Notes under the pieces: model-generated
Databases searched by the model: none
Seen by the model: only the letters and a program-made list of their open reading frames with translations
What the model was told of the DNA's origin: nothing
DNA from: DSPP01 sp964607165
Lineage (GTDB): Bacteria > Zixibacteria > MSB-5A5 > DSPP01
Assembly (NCBI GenBank): GCA_964607165.1
Contig: CAZSIT010000004.1
Location: forward strand, 1 to 64,000
Length of the DNA: 64,000 nt
Reading direction: 5' to 3'
Shown: piece by piece, positions 35,851 through 43,975 of the stretch
Numbering within the stretch: the first letter of the stretch is position 1
Layout of the letters: every line of letters starts with the position of its first letter
Made by a program: the position numbers and the translations under genes

Positions 35851-35867
35851 GTCTATGGAGGGTCAAA

Positions 35868-37454
35868 ATGAGGTTATATAAAGCTGTCTTAACGGTCACA
35901 ATTGCCGGATGGGCAATAACTGCCCCAATTTCTGCCGCCGACATCCGTCCCGAAGTTCTGGAACAAATCAACCAAAACCAAGAAGTTTCCGTTATCATTA
36001 CGCTAAAAGTCCCAATGGCCATCGACTTCTCGTCCAAACCGGGCCAATTAGCGCTGGCGCTGTCGCAGGAAGATTTGCTAACTGCCATAGAACCGGCCGG
36101 TTTCAAAACCGTCTATCGCTATGACGCTTTGCCTTTGCTTTCCGGAAAAGCGAATCGAAAAGCGTTGGAAATTCTTTCAACCCGCTCCGACGTGCAGGCC
36201 GTCGAACTCGACTTGCCTATTTACGGTAGTCTCTGCCAATCTGTGCCGCTTGTCCAAGCCGATTACGTTCAAAATACTTTAGGCTACAACGGCACCGGAA
36301 TCACGGTAGGAACTCTGGATACCGGAATTGATACCGACCATCCTAACTTTGCCGGCGGCCGGATAGTCGGGCAAGAGCATTTTTTGGACCAGGGAACCAA
36401 CGTCGGCGCGGGAGCCGAAGATGACAACGGCCACGGCACCAACGTGGCCGGAGTAGTGGGCAGTGCGGGAGCGGTCGGCTGTAAAGGTATGGCTCCCTCT
36501 TGCACTTTTGTGGCGGTAAAGGTTCTGAAAGCTGACAACAGCGGCTGGGTTTCCGATTGGGTAGCCGGGTTGAACTGGATAATTTCCAACAACGGTACCC
36601 TCGGCGTGGACGCGATCAACGCCAGCCTTGGAACCTTCGCGCTTTACAGCAGCGACTGCGCCCCAAGCCAGCCGTCAATGTCCACCGCTATAACGACTTT
36701 AAGGAATATGGGGATTCTTACTTTTTGTTCCTCGGGTAATCAGGGCAAAACTGACAGTATGAGTGCTCCGGCCTGTTTGGGCAATGCCGTGGCCGTAGGA
36801 GCTTCCTTCGATTCCAATTTAGGGCGCGAACCGGATGCCGGTACCTGGCTTTCCAATTTCGGCGGTGCCTGGCCAGCCTGCTTCAACGACCCGGCAAATG
36901 CCAAACAGATAACTTGCTTCACCAATCGGAATTCCGGATTGGACCTGCTTGCCCCCGGCCGTCCGATTACCTCATCTTATAACAACGGGGGTTTAGCCAC
37001 CTACACCGGCACTTCGGAGGCCGCGCCCCACTGCGCCGGACTGGCCGCTTTGATGCGCCAAGCCCGGCCAACGCTAACCCCATTTGAAATAATCTACGTT
37101 ATGCAGCAGACGGGAGATGCGATTCTGGACGCTGCCACCGCTTTAACTTTCAAACATATCAACGCCAGAGCCGCGGTAGTGGCGGTAACGACCGACACCG
37201 ACAGGGACGGCACGCCGGACATTTTGGACAACTGCCCCACCTTCGTCAATAAAAGGGGGGATATGCAGGGCGACCATTTGATAACCAGCTCCGACGTCGT
37301 TCGGCTTTTGAACTGCATTTACTTTGGCGGCCCCAACTGCAACCTTTGTTATGCGGATGTCAACTGCGATGGAATGTTGAACAATTTCGATGCGGTTGAT
37401 GAGCTGAATTACGCTTTTCTGGGAATACCGCTGACCTGCCCCGTCTTTCCTTAG
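35868..37454 (+). CDS. Secreted subtilisin-like serine protease with C-terminal dockerin-like module
   Basis: A 528-aa S8 peptidase. A signal peptide (to about residue 23) and an I9-like propeptide (about 30-115) precede the catalytic domain with D151 (GTLDTGID), H189 (NGHGTNVAG), oxyanion N291 and S383. The serine motif is GTSEAAPH instead of the usual GTSMAAPH. The tail has a thrombospondin-3-like DTDRDGTPDILDNCP, then a dockerin-like pair of calcium loops with the same C-x7-C-x2-C-x5-C signature as three other proteins here. Probably a calcium-dependent extracellular protease. Confidence 0.92.
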   Translation: MRLYKAVLTVTIAGWAITAPISAADIRPEVLEQINQNQEVSVIITLKVPMAIDFSSKPGQLALALSQEDLLTAIEPAGFKTVYRYDALPLLSGKANRKALEILSTRSDVQAVELDLPIYGSLCQSVPLVQADYVQNTLGYNGTGITVGTLDTGIDTDHPNFAGGRIVGQEHFLDQGTNVGAGAEDDNGHGTNVAGVVGSAGAVGCKGMAPSCTFVAVKVLKADNSGWVSDWVAGLNWIISNNGTLGVDAINASLGTFALYSSDCAPSQPSMSTAITTLRNMGILTFCSSGNQGKTDSMSAPACLGNAVAVGASFDSNLGREPDAGTWLSNFGGAWPACFNDPANAKQITCFTNRNSGLDLLAPGRPITSSYNNGGLATYTGTSEAAPHCAGLAALMRQARPTLTPFEIIYVMQQTGDAILDAATALTFKHINARAAVVAVTTDTDRDGTPDILDNCPTFVNKRGDMQGDHLITSSDVVRLLNCIYFGGPNCNLCYADVNCDGMLNNFDAVDELNYAFLGIPLTCPVFP

Positions 37455-37460
37455 GAGGCA

Positions 37461-37508
37461 TAACAAAAAAATAGGGGCACGGTTCGACTTCGCTCACCGT
37501 ACCCCTAT
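37461..37508 (-). terminator. Repeat-derived terminator between convergent genes
   Basis: ATAGGGGCACGGT (37471-37483) pairs with ACCGTACCCCTAT (37496-37508) with one mismatch, around a TTCGACTTCGCT core. In the minus-strand transcript it is followed by TTTTTTT, giving a factor-independent terminator for the gene at 37527. The sequence belongs to the GTAGGGGC repeat group. Confidence 0.65.
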
Positions 37509-37526
37509 GCATTAAGGTTAACCCTC

Positions 37527-38093
37527 TTACGCCATCGCCGGTTGCATTTCAGGCTTGATTCTCCAAGCAATGACCAAACCAGCCAAAAGATAGGTGACAA
37601 CCAAATCAATCGCCATTACGTGGCTGTAATCGGCCGGGAAAAACATCCAGTGCGCAGCCGAGATATGTGAGACCAGCGCGGCAAAAACGCCAAGCAGTGT
37701 TACAAAGATAACCCGCTTGACGTAACTGGCCATTTTTGAAGCTGCCGATGCAAGCAGCCAGGCCGCCAGAAGCGCCTCGATTAAAGCCAAAACAAATCCA
37801 AAAACGAAGATGTCGGCCGCCATCGGATTTTTCCCTTTCGCCGTATAGAACAAAACGCCGGAGGGCCCGCGTTTGAAATTTTCCATCCAAACGGGTTCAT
37901 TGCTCTTCATCATCCCCGGAAATTGATAGACGCCGGTTTGGCTGATGCTCGTTTGCAACACGCCAATAACCACGTCCTCGTTGGGTAAATCCGGCATTGT
38001 GCTGTTGTGCCAGGGAAGCACCACCCAGGAAATCCATCCCCAGATGTAAATGACCAGCGCTCCCAGCACTCCCGCAAACAAAATCCGCTTCAT
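37527..38093 (-). CDS. Conserved small integral membrane protein, function unknown
   Basis: A 188-aa protein with four predicted helices (about 5-27, 93-116, 127-149 and 160-180). The N-terminal segment IYIWGWISWVVLPWHNSTM is followed by a polar, probably periplasmic loop (about 33-88) with NEPVWMENFKRGPSG. I do not recognise a named family. A clear GGAGGGAT precedes ATG 38093. It is convergent with the protease gene and followed by a repeat-derived terminator. Confidence 0.7.
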   Translation of the reverse strand: MKRILFAGVLGALVIYIWGWISWVVLPWHNSTMPDLPNEDVVIGVLQTSISQTGVYQFPGMMKSNEPVWMENFKRGPSGVLFYTAKGKNPMAADIFVFGFVLALIEALLAAWLLASAASKMASYVKRVIFVTLLGVFAALVSHISAAHWMFFPADYSHVMAIDLVVTYLLAGLVIAWRIKPEMQPAMA

Positions 38094-38214
38094 ATCCCTC
38101 CTCCTTTATCTCGAGCAACGTCGAGAGGTTTCGGCCGCACGTTTCCACGGCCATTGGTTTATCGTTTCGGGCGGAAGAATACAAACCGAAAAAAGCGAAA
38201 GCAAATATTTTTTT

Positions 38215-39035
38215 ACCCCCTAACGCTCCGTATTTGTCCCCCTTTTTTCAAGGGGGACCGGCCACCGGCCGAGGGGGTGTCTTTGTAGGGGCGAGGTCCC
38301 ATCGCCCGGTGGCAGGGCGGAGCAACCCCGCCCCTACATTATGTGGTTGTGTCGGGAATTTTTCCCGACACCTGCGTCAGGAGTAACTCCTGACGCAACA
38401 GGTTCTCGTGGGGCGAACGGCCGTTCGCCCTGTGGAGGTCTAAAGACCTCCGCTACGCGTTTTTGGTGATGTAACTTTGTAGGGGCGGTTCGCCCCTCGA
38501 CTGCGCTCGGGATTAAACGAACCGCCCCTACAAAAAAACTCGGATTTAGAATTTCTCGAACCAAGCCGCACCCCCAAGCGGGCGACCGCCGGTCGCCCCT
38601 ACGAAAAAGAGACGGAGAAAAGCGGGCACGTGCAACGTCCCCCTACGACCCCCTGCCCCGGTTTAAAAAAACCGGTGCGTCCCCCTTGTTAAGGGGCACA
38701 GGAAGCGATTGAGTAGGGGCGAACGGTTTATCCCGACCTGTTCCGAGCAACGTCGAGGAAGCGAAGTCGAGGGGCCGTTCGCCCGGTGGAGGTCTAAAGA
38801 CCTACGCTACGCGGTTTGATTTTGGAATTGGTTTTGGTAGCGGGAACCCTGGCCGTGGCTCGAGGCCACGTCTCGGGCGGGCCTTCAGGTTTCCATTCCC
38901 CTTCCCGCTTCGGGCTTGTCCCGAGCGAAGTCGAGGGGCAGTGCCACTGCCGGGCTGGAAGTCCGGCTACGGAAAAATTGGATTTGTAGGGGTGAACCTT
39001 CAGGTTCACCCAAAGCGCACCTTCAGGTGCGCTCC
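38215..39035. repeat. Dense cluster of palindromic repeats, no gene recognised
   Basis: The roughly 1-kb gap between 38094 and 39091 contains at least eight hairpins in series. Clear units are: GTAGGGGCGAGG...CCGCCCCTAC (38285-38337); GTGTCGGGAA/TTCCCGACAC (38349-38371); TGCGTCAGGAGT/ACTCCTGACGCA (38373-38397); GGGCGAACGGCCGTTCGCCC (38411-38430); GGAGGTCTAAAGACCTCC (38434-38451); GTAGGGGCGGTTCG...CGAACCGCCCCTAC (38480-38532); GGGCGACCGCCGGTCGCCC (38581-38599); GGTGAACCTTCAGGTTCACC (about 38991-39010); and GCGCACCTTCAGGTGCGC (39016-39033). Short open frames here are repeat artefacts. Confidence 0.85.
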
Positions 39036-39091
39036 TTGACAAATTTTGAGGGTTTGGCTATACAAAACCAATGCCAATCGGAGGTGATGCC

Positions 39092-39901
39092 ATGAATCAC
39101 AAGCCTTATCAACATAGATTTGGATTTGTTTTTTTGTTTGTTGCGGTTTTTTTATCAAGCTCGTGCGGAAACTCCCCACATCCCAGTCAAGGCCAAAAAC
39201 ACATTGGGGAACTAATTGCCAAGAACTCACGAGGTTTTATCAAACTTGTTGATTTTCGAAAAACGAATGGGACCGCTTCGGAGCTTATGGGAGTGAAACT
39301 CTATGAAATGGAATTCGAAGCTGACATAGAATTCACCAACGACTGTACCTGGAGAACCAATTTTGCCGCACAGGTAGCTCAATCCCCGAGCGAGGGTTAC
39401 TGGGCTCAATATGCACAATCATTAATGCGAATGGCGGGTCAACGAAATGCTCAAAAGGGTGAGCGAGCCACAGTCACGGGGAAAATGCAGTTTGAGAAAA
39501 AGGAACGTGGTTGGTTTGTAGACGGAATACGAGTGTTGAAGGTTCAGACGACTTCACCGGGGCAATCTCGCAACATCTCTGGAACATCGCAACCGCGACC
39601 AGCGACAACAATAAACAGTTTTCCCAAAGATTTAACTGGGAGTTGGGATTTTGGTTCCTGGGGCTCTCTAAAATTAAACCAAAAGGGCAAATCTGTTACT
39701 GGTATTCAAGCAGGTTATGATTTTCAGTATCCAGTTCATGGAACCATTGCAGATAATGGCTTTGTGAATTTGTTAATAGATAAGCCTGAATGCCCAATAA
39801 GCCTACTCGGAACAATCAACAAGCACGGCACAGCAATGACTCTCGAAATCACTGACACGTGCGGCTATGCATCAAAATTCACCTTAATGCGAAAACAGTA
39901 G
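39092..39901 (+). CDS. Orphan lipoprotein of unknown function
   Basis: A 269-aa protein from ATG 39092 (preceded by GGAGGTGA). The signal ends in LSSSC (lipobox, C25). A middle part (about 35-165) with ELMGVKLYEMEFEADIEF and GERATVTGKMQFEKKERGW is followed by a C-terminal part reading like a small beta-barrel (LTGSWDFGSWGSLKLNQKG, then YPVHGTIADNGFVNLLID), as in uncharacterised lipocalin-like secreted domains. No family is recognised. Its DNA looks more AT-rich than the neighbours and it is flanked by a repeat array, so acquisition from elsewhere is possible. Confidence 0.7.
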   Translation: MNHKPYQHRFGFVFLFVAVFLSSSCGNSPHPSQGQKHIGELIAKNSRGFIKLVDFRKTNGTASELMGVKLYEMEFEADIEFTNDCTWRTNFAAQVAQSPSEGYWAQYAQSLMRMAGQRNAQKGERATVTGKMQFEKKERGWFVDGIRVLKVQTTSPGQSRNISGTSQPRPATTINSFPKDLTGSWDFGSWGSLKLNQKGKSVTGIQAGYDFQYPVHGTIADNGFVNLLIDKPECPISLLGTINKHGTAMTLEITDTCGYASKFTLMRKQ

Positions 39902-39964
39902 TGCGAGGTTTCATCATTCCTTTCATCAAAAAAAATAGCTCGTTTTCATATGAGGGAAATCGCT

Positions 39965-40933
39965 TTATCCTATCCCCAACTCTCTCTTCACCTCCCCCAC
40001 CGCCTCCACCATAACCTTCAGCTTGTCGATGGCTTCCTGGACGGTGCGGGTTTTCAGCCCGCAGTCGGGGTCGATATAGACCTGCTGCGGGTCGAAGACA
40101 TCGAGGGCTTTGTAAATCCCGCGCTTGACCTCGTCCTTGGTTTCGATGCGGTGGGAATGGATGTCGGTAACCCCGACCGAAACCCCTTTGGTGAACTTGG
40201 GGGTTTTGAAAATGTCCAGGTTGGAATAGCCGGAGTTGGCGAACTCCAAATCGAGCACGTCCACCGCCAAATCCAGAACTCGCGGATACATTACTTTGAA
40301 ATCGCCGTAGCAGATGTGCGAAATGGTTTTGGCCTTTATTCCTTTCGTTACGATTTTCATCGCCTCGACGGCCAAATCGACCTCATCGGGACGCGTGGAT
40401 AAAGCCGGCTCGTCAATCTGGATATACTTGGCGCCCGCCTTTTCCAAATCGGCTACTTCCGTATGCAAAAGCTTGGCAAAGGCCAGCACCACGGCGCGCC
40501 GGTCTGGATAGAAGGTGTTGAAGGACCAGTCGCACATTGTATAAGGCCCGGTAAGCATCCCTTTCACCGGTTTCTTGGTGAGCGACTGGGCATATTTGAA
40601 CATTTCGACCGTCATCGCTCCATTGCTGCGGGAAAGCTTCCCTTTTACCACCGGCTTGCGGTAGTAGCGGTTGCCGTAGGAACGGACGAGACCGGAAACG
40701 CCCATTCCTCCCATTTTCTCGGCAAAATAGGTGGTCATATCCCCCCGCTCCATTTCGCCGTGGACTAAGATGTCGAGGCCGATGTCTTCCTGAATTTTAA
40801 TCCATTCGCGAGTGGCCTGTTTTTCCAGTTCGCGCAGTTCTTTTTCTTTGATTTCCCCTTTGGCAAACCGATTGCGCGCCTTAACTAAATAATCCGGCTT
40901 GGGAAAACTTCCTACGGCTGTGGTTTCTAACAT
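39965..40933 (-). CDS. Core-MetE type methionine synthase (cobalamin-independent, short form)
   Basis: A 322-aa protein covering only the catalytic C-terminal barrel of MetE. The zinc ligands are all present: H206 and C208 in ISHICYG, E230 in LDLEFANSG and C291 in DPDCGLKTR. The N-terminal folate-binding half of full MetE (about 750 aa) is missing, so the methyl donor is probably not polyglutamyl-methyltetrahydrofolate but a corrinoid protein or another donor, as reported for short core-MetE families. It stands alone between repeats, downstream of rpiB. No SAM riboswitch is visible upstream. Confidence 0.85.
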   Translation of the reverse strand: MLETTAVGSFPKPDYLVKARNRFAKGEIKEKELRELEKQATREWIKIQEDIGLDILVHGEMERGDMTTYFAEKMGGMGVSGLVRSYGNRYYRKPVVKGKLSRSNGAMTVEMFKYAQSLTKKPVKGMLTGPYTMCDWSFNTFYPDRRAVVLAFAKLLHTEVADLEKAGAKYIQIDEPALSTRPDEVDLAVEAMKIVTKGIKAKTISHICYGDFKVMYPRVLDLAVDVLDLEFANSGYSNLDIFKTPKFTKGVSVGVTDIHSHRIETKDEVKRGIYKALDVFDPQQVYIDPDCGLKTRTVQEAIDKLKVMVEAVGEVKRELGIG

Positions 40934-40959
40934 GTTTTTCGTTCCTTCTGTTTTTAATT

Positions 40960-41183
40960 GTAGGGGCAGGCCCCCGTGCCTGCCCTTTGTTCATTAACTC
41001 GGAAATACAGGCAACCACGGGGGGTTGCCCCTACGTTCTTTCCCAATCCCCGTCTTTGTAGGGGCGGGTTTATAACCCGCCCTGGGCGAGGCATGCCTCG
41101 CCCCTACAAAAACATTGAACATTTTGTAGGGGTGACCGGCGGTCGCCCTCCCTCTCCGTTTCGGAGAGGGACACAGGGTGAGG
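40960..41183. repeat. Three GTAGGGG palindromes between metE-like gene and rpiB
   Basis: Unit 1 is GTAGGGGCAGGC...GGTTGCCCCTAC (40960-41034), unit 2 GTAGGGGCGGG...CCTCGCCCCTAC (41058-41107) with internal GGGCGAGGCATGCCTCGCCC, and unit 3 GTAGGGGTGACCGGCGGTCGCCC followed by CCTCTCCGTTTCGGAGAGGG and AGGGTGAGGT (41126-41183). Unit 3 joins two repeat families and reaches into the rpiB stop codon. Confidence 0.8.
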
Positions 41184-41636
41184 TCAACATCCCTTCCCTT
41201 CCTCCATCCGCTTTATCTTCTCCACTCTTCTCTGATGCCTCCCACCGGCAAATTCTGTATTCAACCACGTTTGCACAATCAACTCGGCAACGTCCGGCGT
41301 AATGTAACGGCTGCCCAGGGTCAAAACGTTGGCGTCGTTATGCTCGCGCGCCAGCCGCGCCATATCGGCATTGGTGCACAAAGCGGCGCGGATACCTTTG
41401 ACTTTATTGGCGGCGATGCTCATCCCCGTACCGCTCCAGCAGATGGCGATTCCGTAATCGACTTTGCCTTCGACCACTTCCCGGCCGACCTTGCAGGCGA
41501 AATCGGGATAATCGACCGAATCTTCCGAGAAACCGCCCAAATCGGTGACCTTGTGCCCTTCGGCCTCTAACTTTTTTTTGATTTCCTCTTTAAGCTTAAA
41601 CCCTTTGTGGTCGGCGCCGATGGCAATCCGCTTCAT
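41184..41636 (-). CDS. rpiB: Ribose-5-phosphate isomerase B
   Basis: A 150-aa RpiB/LacAB isomerase interconverting ribose-5- and ribulose-5-phosphate. D9/H10, catalytic C66 and H99 (AREHND) are in family positions. The phosphate/active-site loop reads CWSGTGMSIAANK where E. coli RpiB has CGTGIGMSIAANK, a variation known in other sugar-phosphate isomerases of this family. It overlaps ilvE by 4 nt, so it is translated with the amino acid gene. Its stop codon lies at the border of a repeat. Confidence 0.93.
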   Translation of the reverse strand: MKRIAIGADHKGFKLKEEIKKKLEAEGHKVTDLGGFSEDSVDYPDFACKVGREVVEGKVDYGIAICWSGTGMSIAANKVKGIRAALCTNADMARLAREHNDANVLTLGSRYITPDVAELIVQTWLNTEFAGGRHQRRVEKIKRMEEGKGC

Positions 41637-42616
41637 TTTCCTGTAAAAACCTTTTCGCGCACCACCGCCGAGTTTTTCTCTTTTTCTGCGGGCGGGTTAA
41701 CGAAAGTCAGCCAGCCGTGCGTATCGTTTTCGGGATGCTCAAAGATGTCAAAAAACCGTTTTTGCAGTCTCTTGGTAATCGGGCCGGCCACGCCACTGCC
41801 GATTTTGATTTTGTCAATCTCCCGAATCGGCGTAATCTCCGCCGCCGTCCCGCAGAAGAAAACCTCGTCGGCAATGTAGAGCGCCTCGCGCGGGATATTC
41901 TCTTCGATGACGCGGATATCCATCTCGTTCGCCAGGTTAATGACCGTATTGCGGGTTACTCCCGGCAAAATCGCCGCCGCAAAAGGCGGCGTAATCAAAG
42001 TCCCATCGCGCACGATGAAAATATTTTCTCCGGAACCTTCGGAAACGTGGCCGAAATAGTCCAGGGCGATGCCTTCGGTATAGCCGTGGGAGTGGGCCTC
42101 CAGCCGAATCAACTGCGAATTCATATAGTTGGCGGCTGATTTGGCCATTGCCGGAAAAGTATTCGGCGCCATCCGCGACCAGGAGGAAACGCCGACCGAA
42201 ATCCCCTTTTCCAATGATTCTGCCCCGAGGTATTTCCCCCATTTGTAAGTAGCGATTGCTGTGTCGATGGGGCAATTGGAGGGATCCACCCCTAATTCGT
42301 AATAACCGCGATACACCAGCGGACGGATGTAGCATTCCTCTAATTTGTTAAGCCGGATAAGCTCAACTGATGCTTCGCACAATTGTTCTTTTGTAAAGTT
42401 GGGCTCCATCCGGTAAATTTTGCACGAATCCAAAAGACGTTTCATATGGGCATCCAGCCGGAAAACCGCCGGGCCCATTTTGGTTTTATAACAGCGAATG
42501 CCTTCAAACAGGCAGGATGCATAATGCACCACGTGGGACAGAACGTGGATTTTGGCGTCGTCCCAGTTAACCAACTTTCCGTTCATCCAGATTTTATCGA
42601 CTTTTTCTAAGGGCAT
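41633..42616 (-). CDS. ilvE: Branched-chain amino acid aminotransferase
   Basis: A 327-aa class IV PLP aminotransferase converting leucine, isoleucine and valine to 2-keto acids. Key marks are FEGIRCYKT, IRPLVYRGY, the PLP lysine K159 in MAKSAANYMNS, EGSGENIFIV and the late FFCGTAAEITPI. The frame extends far upstream, but ATG 42616 has a strong GGAGGAG and gives the family N-terminus. It is the last catabolic gene of the leucine cluster and may also serve biosynthesis. Confidence 0.95.
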   Translation of the reverse strand: MPLEKVDKIWMNGKLVNWDDAKIHVLSHVVHYASCLFEGIRCYKTKMGPAVFRLDAHMKRLLDSCKIYRMEPNFTKEQLCEASVELIRLNKLEECYIRPLVYRGYYELGVDPSNCPIDTAIATYKWGKYLGAESLEKGISVGVSSWSRMAPNTFPAMAKSAANYMNSQLIRLEAHSHGYTEGIALDYFGHVSEGSGENIFIVRDGTLITPPFAAAILPGVTRNTVINLANEMDIRVIEENIPREALYIADEVFFCGTAAEITPIREIDKIKIGSGVAGPITKRLQKRFFDIFEHPENDTHGWLTFVNPPAEKEKNSAVVREKVFTGK

Positions 42617-42633
42617 AGCTCCTCCTAATACTG

Positions 42634-43830
42634 TTAAGATAACTTTTGGGCCGAGATTCCGCCAAACAAATTTTCGCTCTGTTTCAAAACTTCGCGGGAG
42701 ATGACGATGCGCTGGATTTCCGAAGTCCCCTCCCCGATTTCGCACAGCTTCATATCCCGGTACATCCGCTCCACCGGCCAGCGAGAGGAATAGCCGTTCC
42801 CCCCCAGGACCTGAATCGCCTGATAGGTGACGAAGTTCGCCGCTTCCGAGGAGAAGAGCTTGGCCATCGAAGCCTCCTTGACCAATGGCAATCCCATATC
42901 CCTCATACGTGCGGCGTGATAAATTAGATGACGGGAGGCCTCTATCTGCGTCGCCATATCGGCCAGCTTCCACTGGATGGCCTGATACGATGATATGGGC
43001 TGGCCAAAAGTTTGTCTTTCTTTAGTGTAGCGGACCGCTACGTCGAAAGCTCCCTGCGCCAAGCCAAGAGCCATCGCCCCAATGGCAATCCGGCCGGTGT
43101 CCAGAGTCATCATAAACATCTTGAACCCGTGCCCCTCTTCCCCCAGCAGATTTTCCTGCGGGCAAAAAACCTCGTCCAGATGCAAAAAAGCGGTGTCCGA
43201 GCCGCGCAGACCCATTTTGTTTTCCTTCTTGCCGGAGGAAAACCCCTTCCATTCCCGCTCAATGATGAAAGCCGAAATCCCTTTCGGCCCTTTGGAAGCC
43301 GGGTCGGAGCGTGCGGTCAGGTTAAAAACTTCGCCGAAGGAGGCGTTGGTAATCCAGGCCTTGGTGCCGGTGATTTTCCAGCCGCCGTCTGCCTTGACCG
43401 CTACCGTTTGGGTATTGCCGGAATCGCTCCCCGCCTGCGGCTCGGTCAAACCGAAGGATGCGATTTTTTTTCCGGAGGCGATATCGGGAAGATATTTTCT
43501 TTTCTGAACTTCGTTACCAAAGCGGACGATGGGGGAACATCCCAGCCCGTTGTGAGCGGCCACGGCGATGCCGGTCGAGCCGCAGACGCGCGAAAGCTCC
43601 TCTACGGCGATGACGTATTCCAAAAACTCGAAACCCGACCCGCCATATTCTTTGGGAACGACCATTCCCAAATACCCTTCCCTGCCCATTGCATCGAAAA
43701 GCTCGCGGGGATAGATGCCAGTTTCATCAACGTTTGTCGCGTGGGGAGCAATTATCCGTTCGGCAAAATCGCGCACCCGGGCGCGGAAGTTATTATATTT
43801 TTTTTCGATATGCATTCGGTTATTCGCCAT
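42634..43830 (-). CDS. Acyl-CoA dehydrogenase (short-chain type)
   Basis: A 398-aa FAD-dependent acyl-CoA dehydrogenase: FGLTEPQAGSDSGN, WITNASF, QTFGQPI, QVLGGNGYSSRWPVERMYRD and IGEGTSEIQR. The catalytic base is E367 in EGTSE, the straight-chain/SCAD arrangement; isovaleryl-CoA dehydrogenase instead has its base earlier and a small residue here. Location in a leucine cluster suggests a branched substrate, but the residues argue for butyryl- or 2-methylacyl-CoA. The start is ATG 43830 or 43815; a hairpin lies right before the first. Confidence 0.92.
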   Translation of the reverse strand: MANNRMHIEKKYNNFRARVRDFAERIIAPHATNVDETGIYPRELFDAMGREGYLGMVVPKEYGGSGFEFLEYVIAVEELSRVCGSTGIAVAAHNGLGCSPIVRFGNEVQKRKYLPDIASGKKIASFGLTEPQAGSDSGNTQTVAVKADGGWKITGTKAWITNASFGEVFNLTARSDPASKGPKGISAFIIEREWKGFSSGKKENKMGLRGSDTAFLHLDEVFCPQENLLGEEGHGFKMFMMTLDTGRIAIGAMALGLAQGAFDVAVRYTKERQTFGQPISSYQAIQWKLADMATQIEASRHLIYHAARMRDMGLPLVKEASMAKLFSSEAANFVTYQAIQVLGGNGYSSRWPVERMYRDMKLCEIGEGTSEIQRIVISREVLKQSENLFGGISAQKLS

Positions 43831-43832
43831 TA

Positions 43833-43854
43833 CCCCGGAGCAGGGGCTCCGGGG
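43833..43854 (-). promoter_or_regulatory. Hairpin abutting the acyl-CoA dehydrogenase start codon
   Basis: CCCCGGAGC (43833-43841) pairs with GCTCCGGGG (43846-43854) two bases before the ATG at 43830, so it would cover the ribosome-binding region. The same stem sequence precedes mutS2 (4038-4059). Confidence 0.5.
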
Positions 43855-43877
43855 CTACCCATAATATTATCAGTATA

Positions 43878-43911
43878 GGGAATCCCACCAGCTCCTGCTG
43901 GTGGGATTCCC
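43878..43911. repeat. Perfect 15-bp inverted repeat
   Basis: GGGAATCCCACCAGC (43878-43892) and GCTGGTGGGATTCCC (43897-43911) with a 4-nt loop, between the two acyl-CoA dehydrogenase genes. There is no U-run after either orientation, so it is more like the other intergenic palindromes than a terminator. A degenerate GAGCAAAGTCGAAC core follows at about 43942-43955. Confidence 0.7.
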
Positions 43912-43975
43912 AATTGGTGTGAGGGAGCTCCGCTTGTAGTGAGCAAAGTCGAACTACTCCCGAACGTCAGCATAT

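Noticed and set aside
38215..39035. CRISPR array
   Set aside because: The repeats are palindromes of variable sequence and spacing, with no constant direct repeat and unique spacers, and there are no cas genes.
38794..39042. Minus-strand 82-codon frame in the repeat cluster
   Set aside because: Composed of translated palindromes (for example KVHPYKSN and CPSTSLGTSPKREG-like strings). Such peptides are typical repeat artefacts.
40934..40960. SAM or cobalamin riboswitch before the methionine synthase gene
   Set aside because: Only about 26 nt separate the start codon from a palindromic repeat, and no conserved riboswitch core is present.
42616..42973. 119-residue N-terminal extension of ilvE
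   Set aside because: It runs inside the coding sequence of the upstream acyl-CoA dehydrogenase in another frame. The ATG at 42616 has a strong Shine-Dalgarno and gives the family start.
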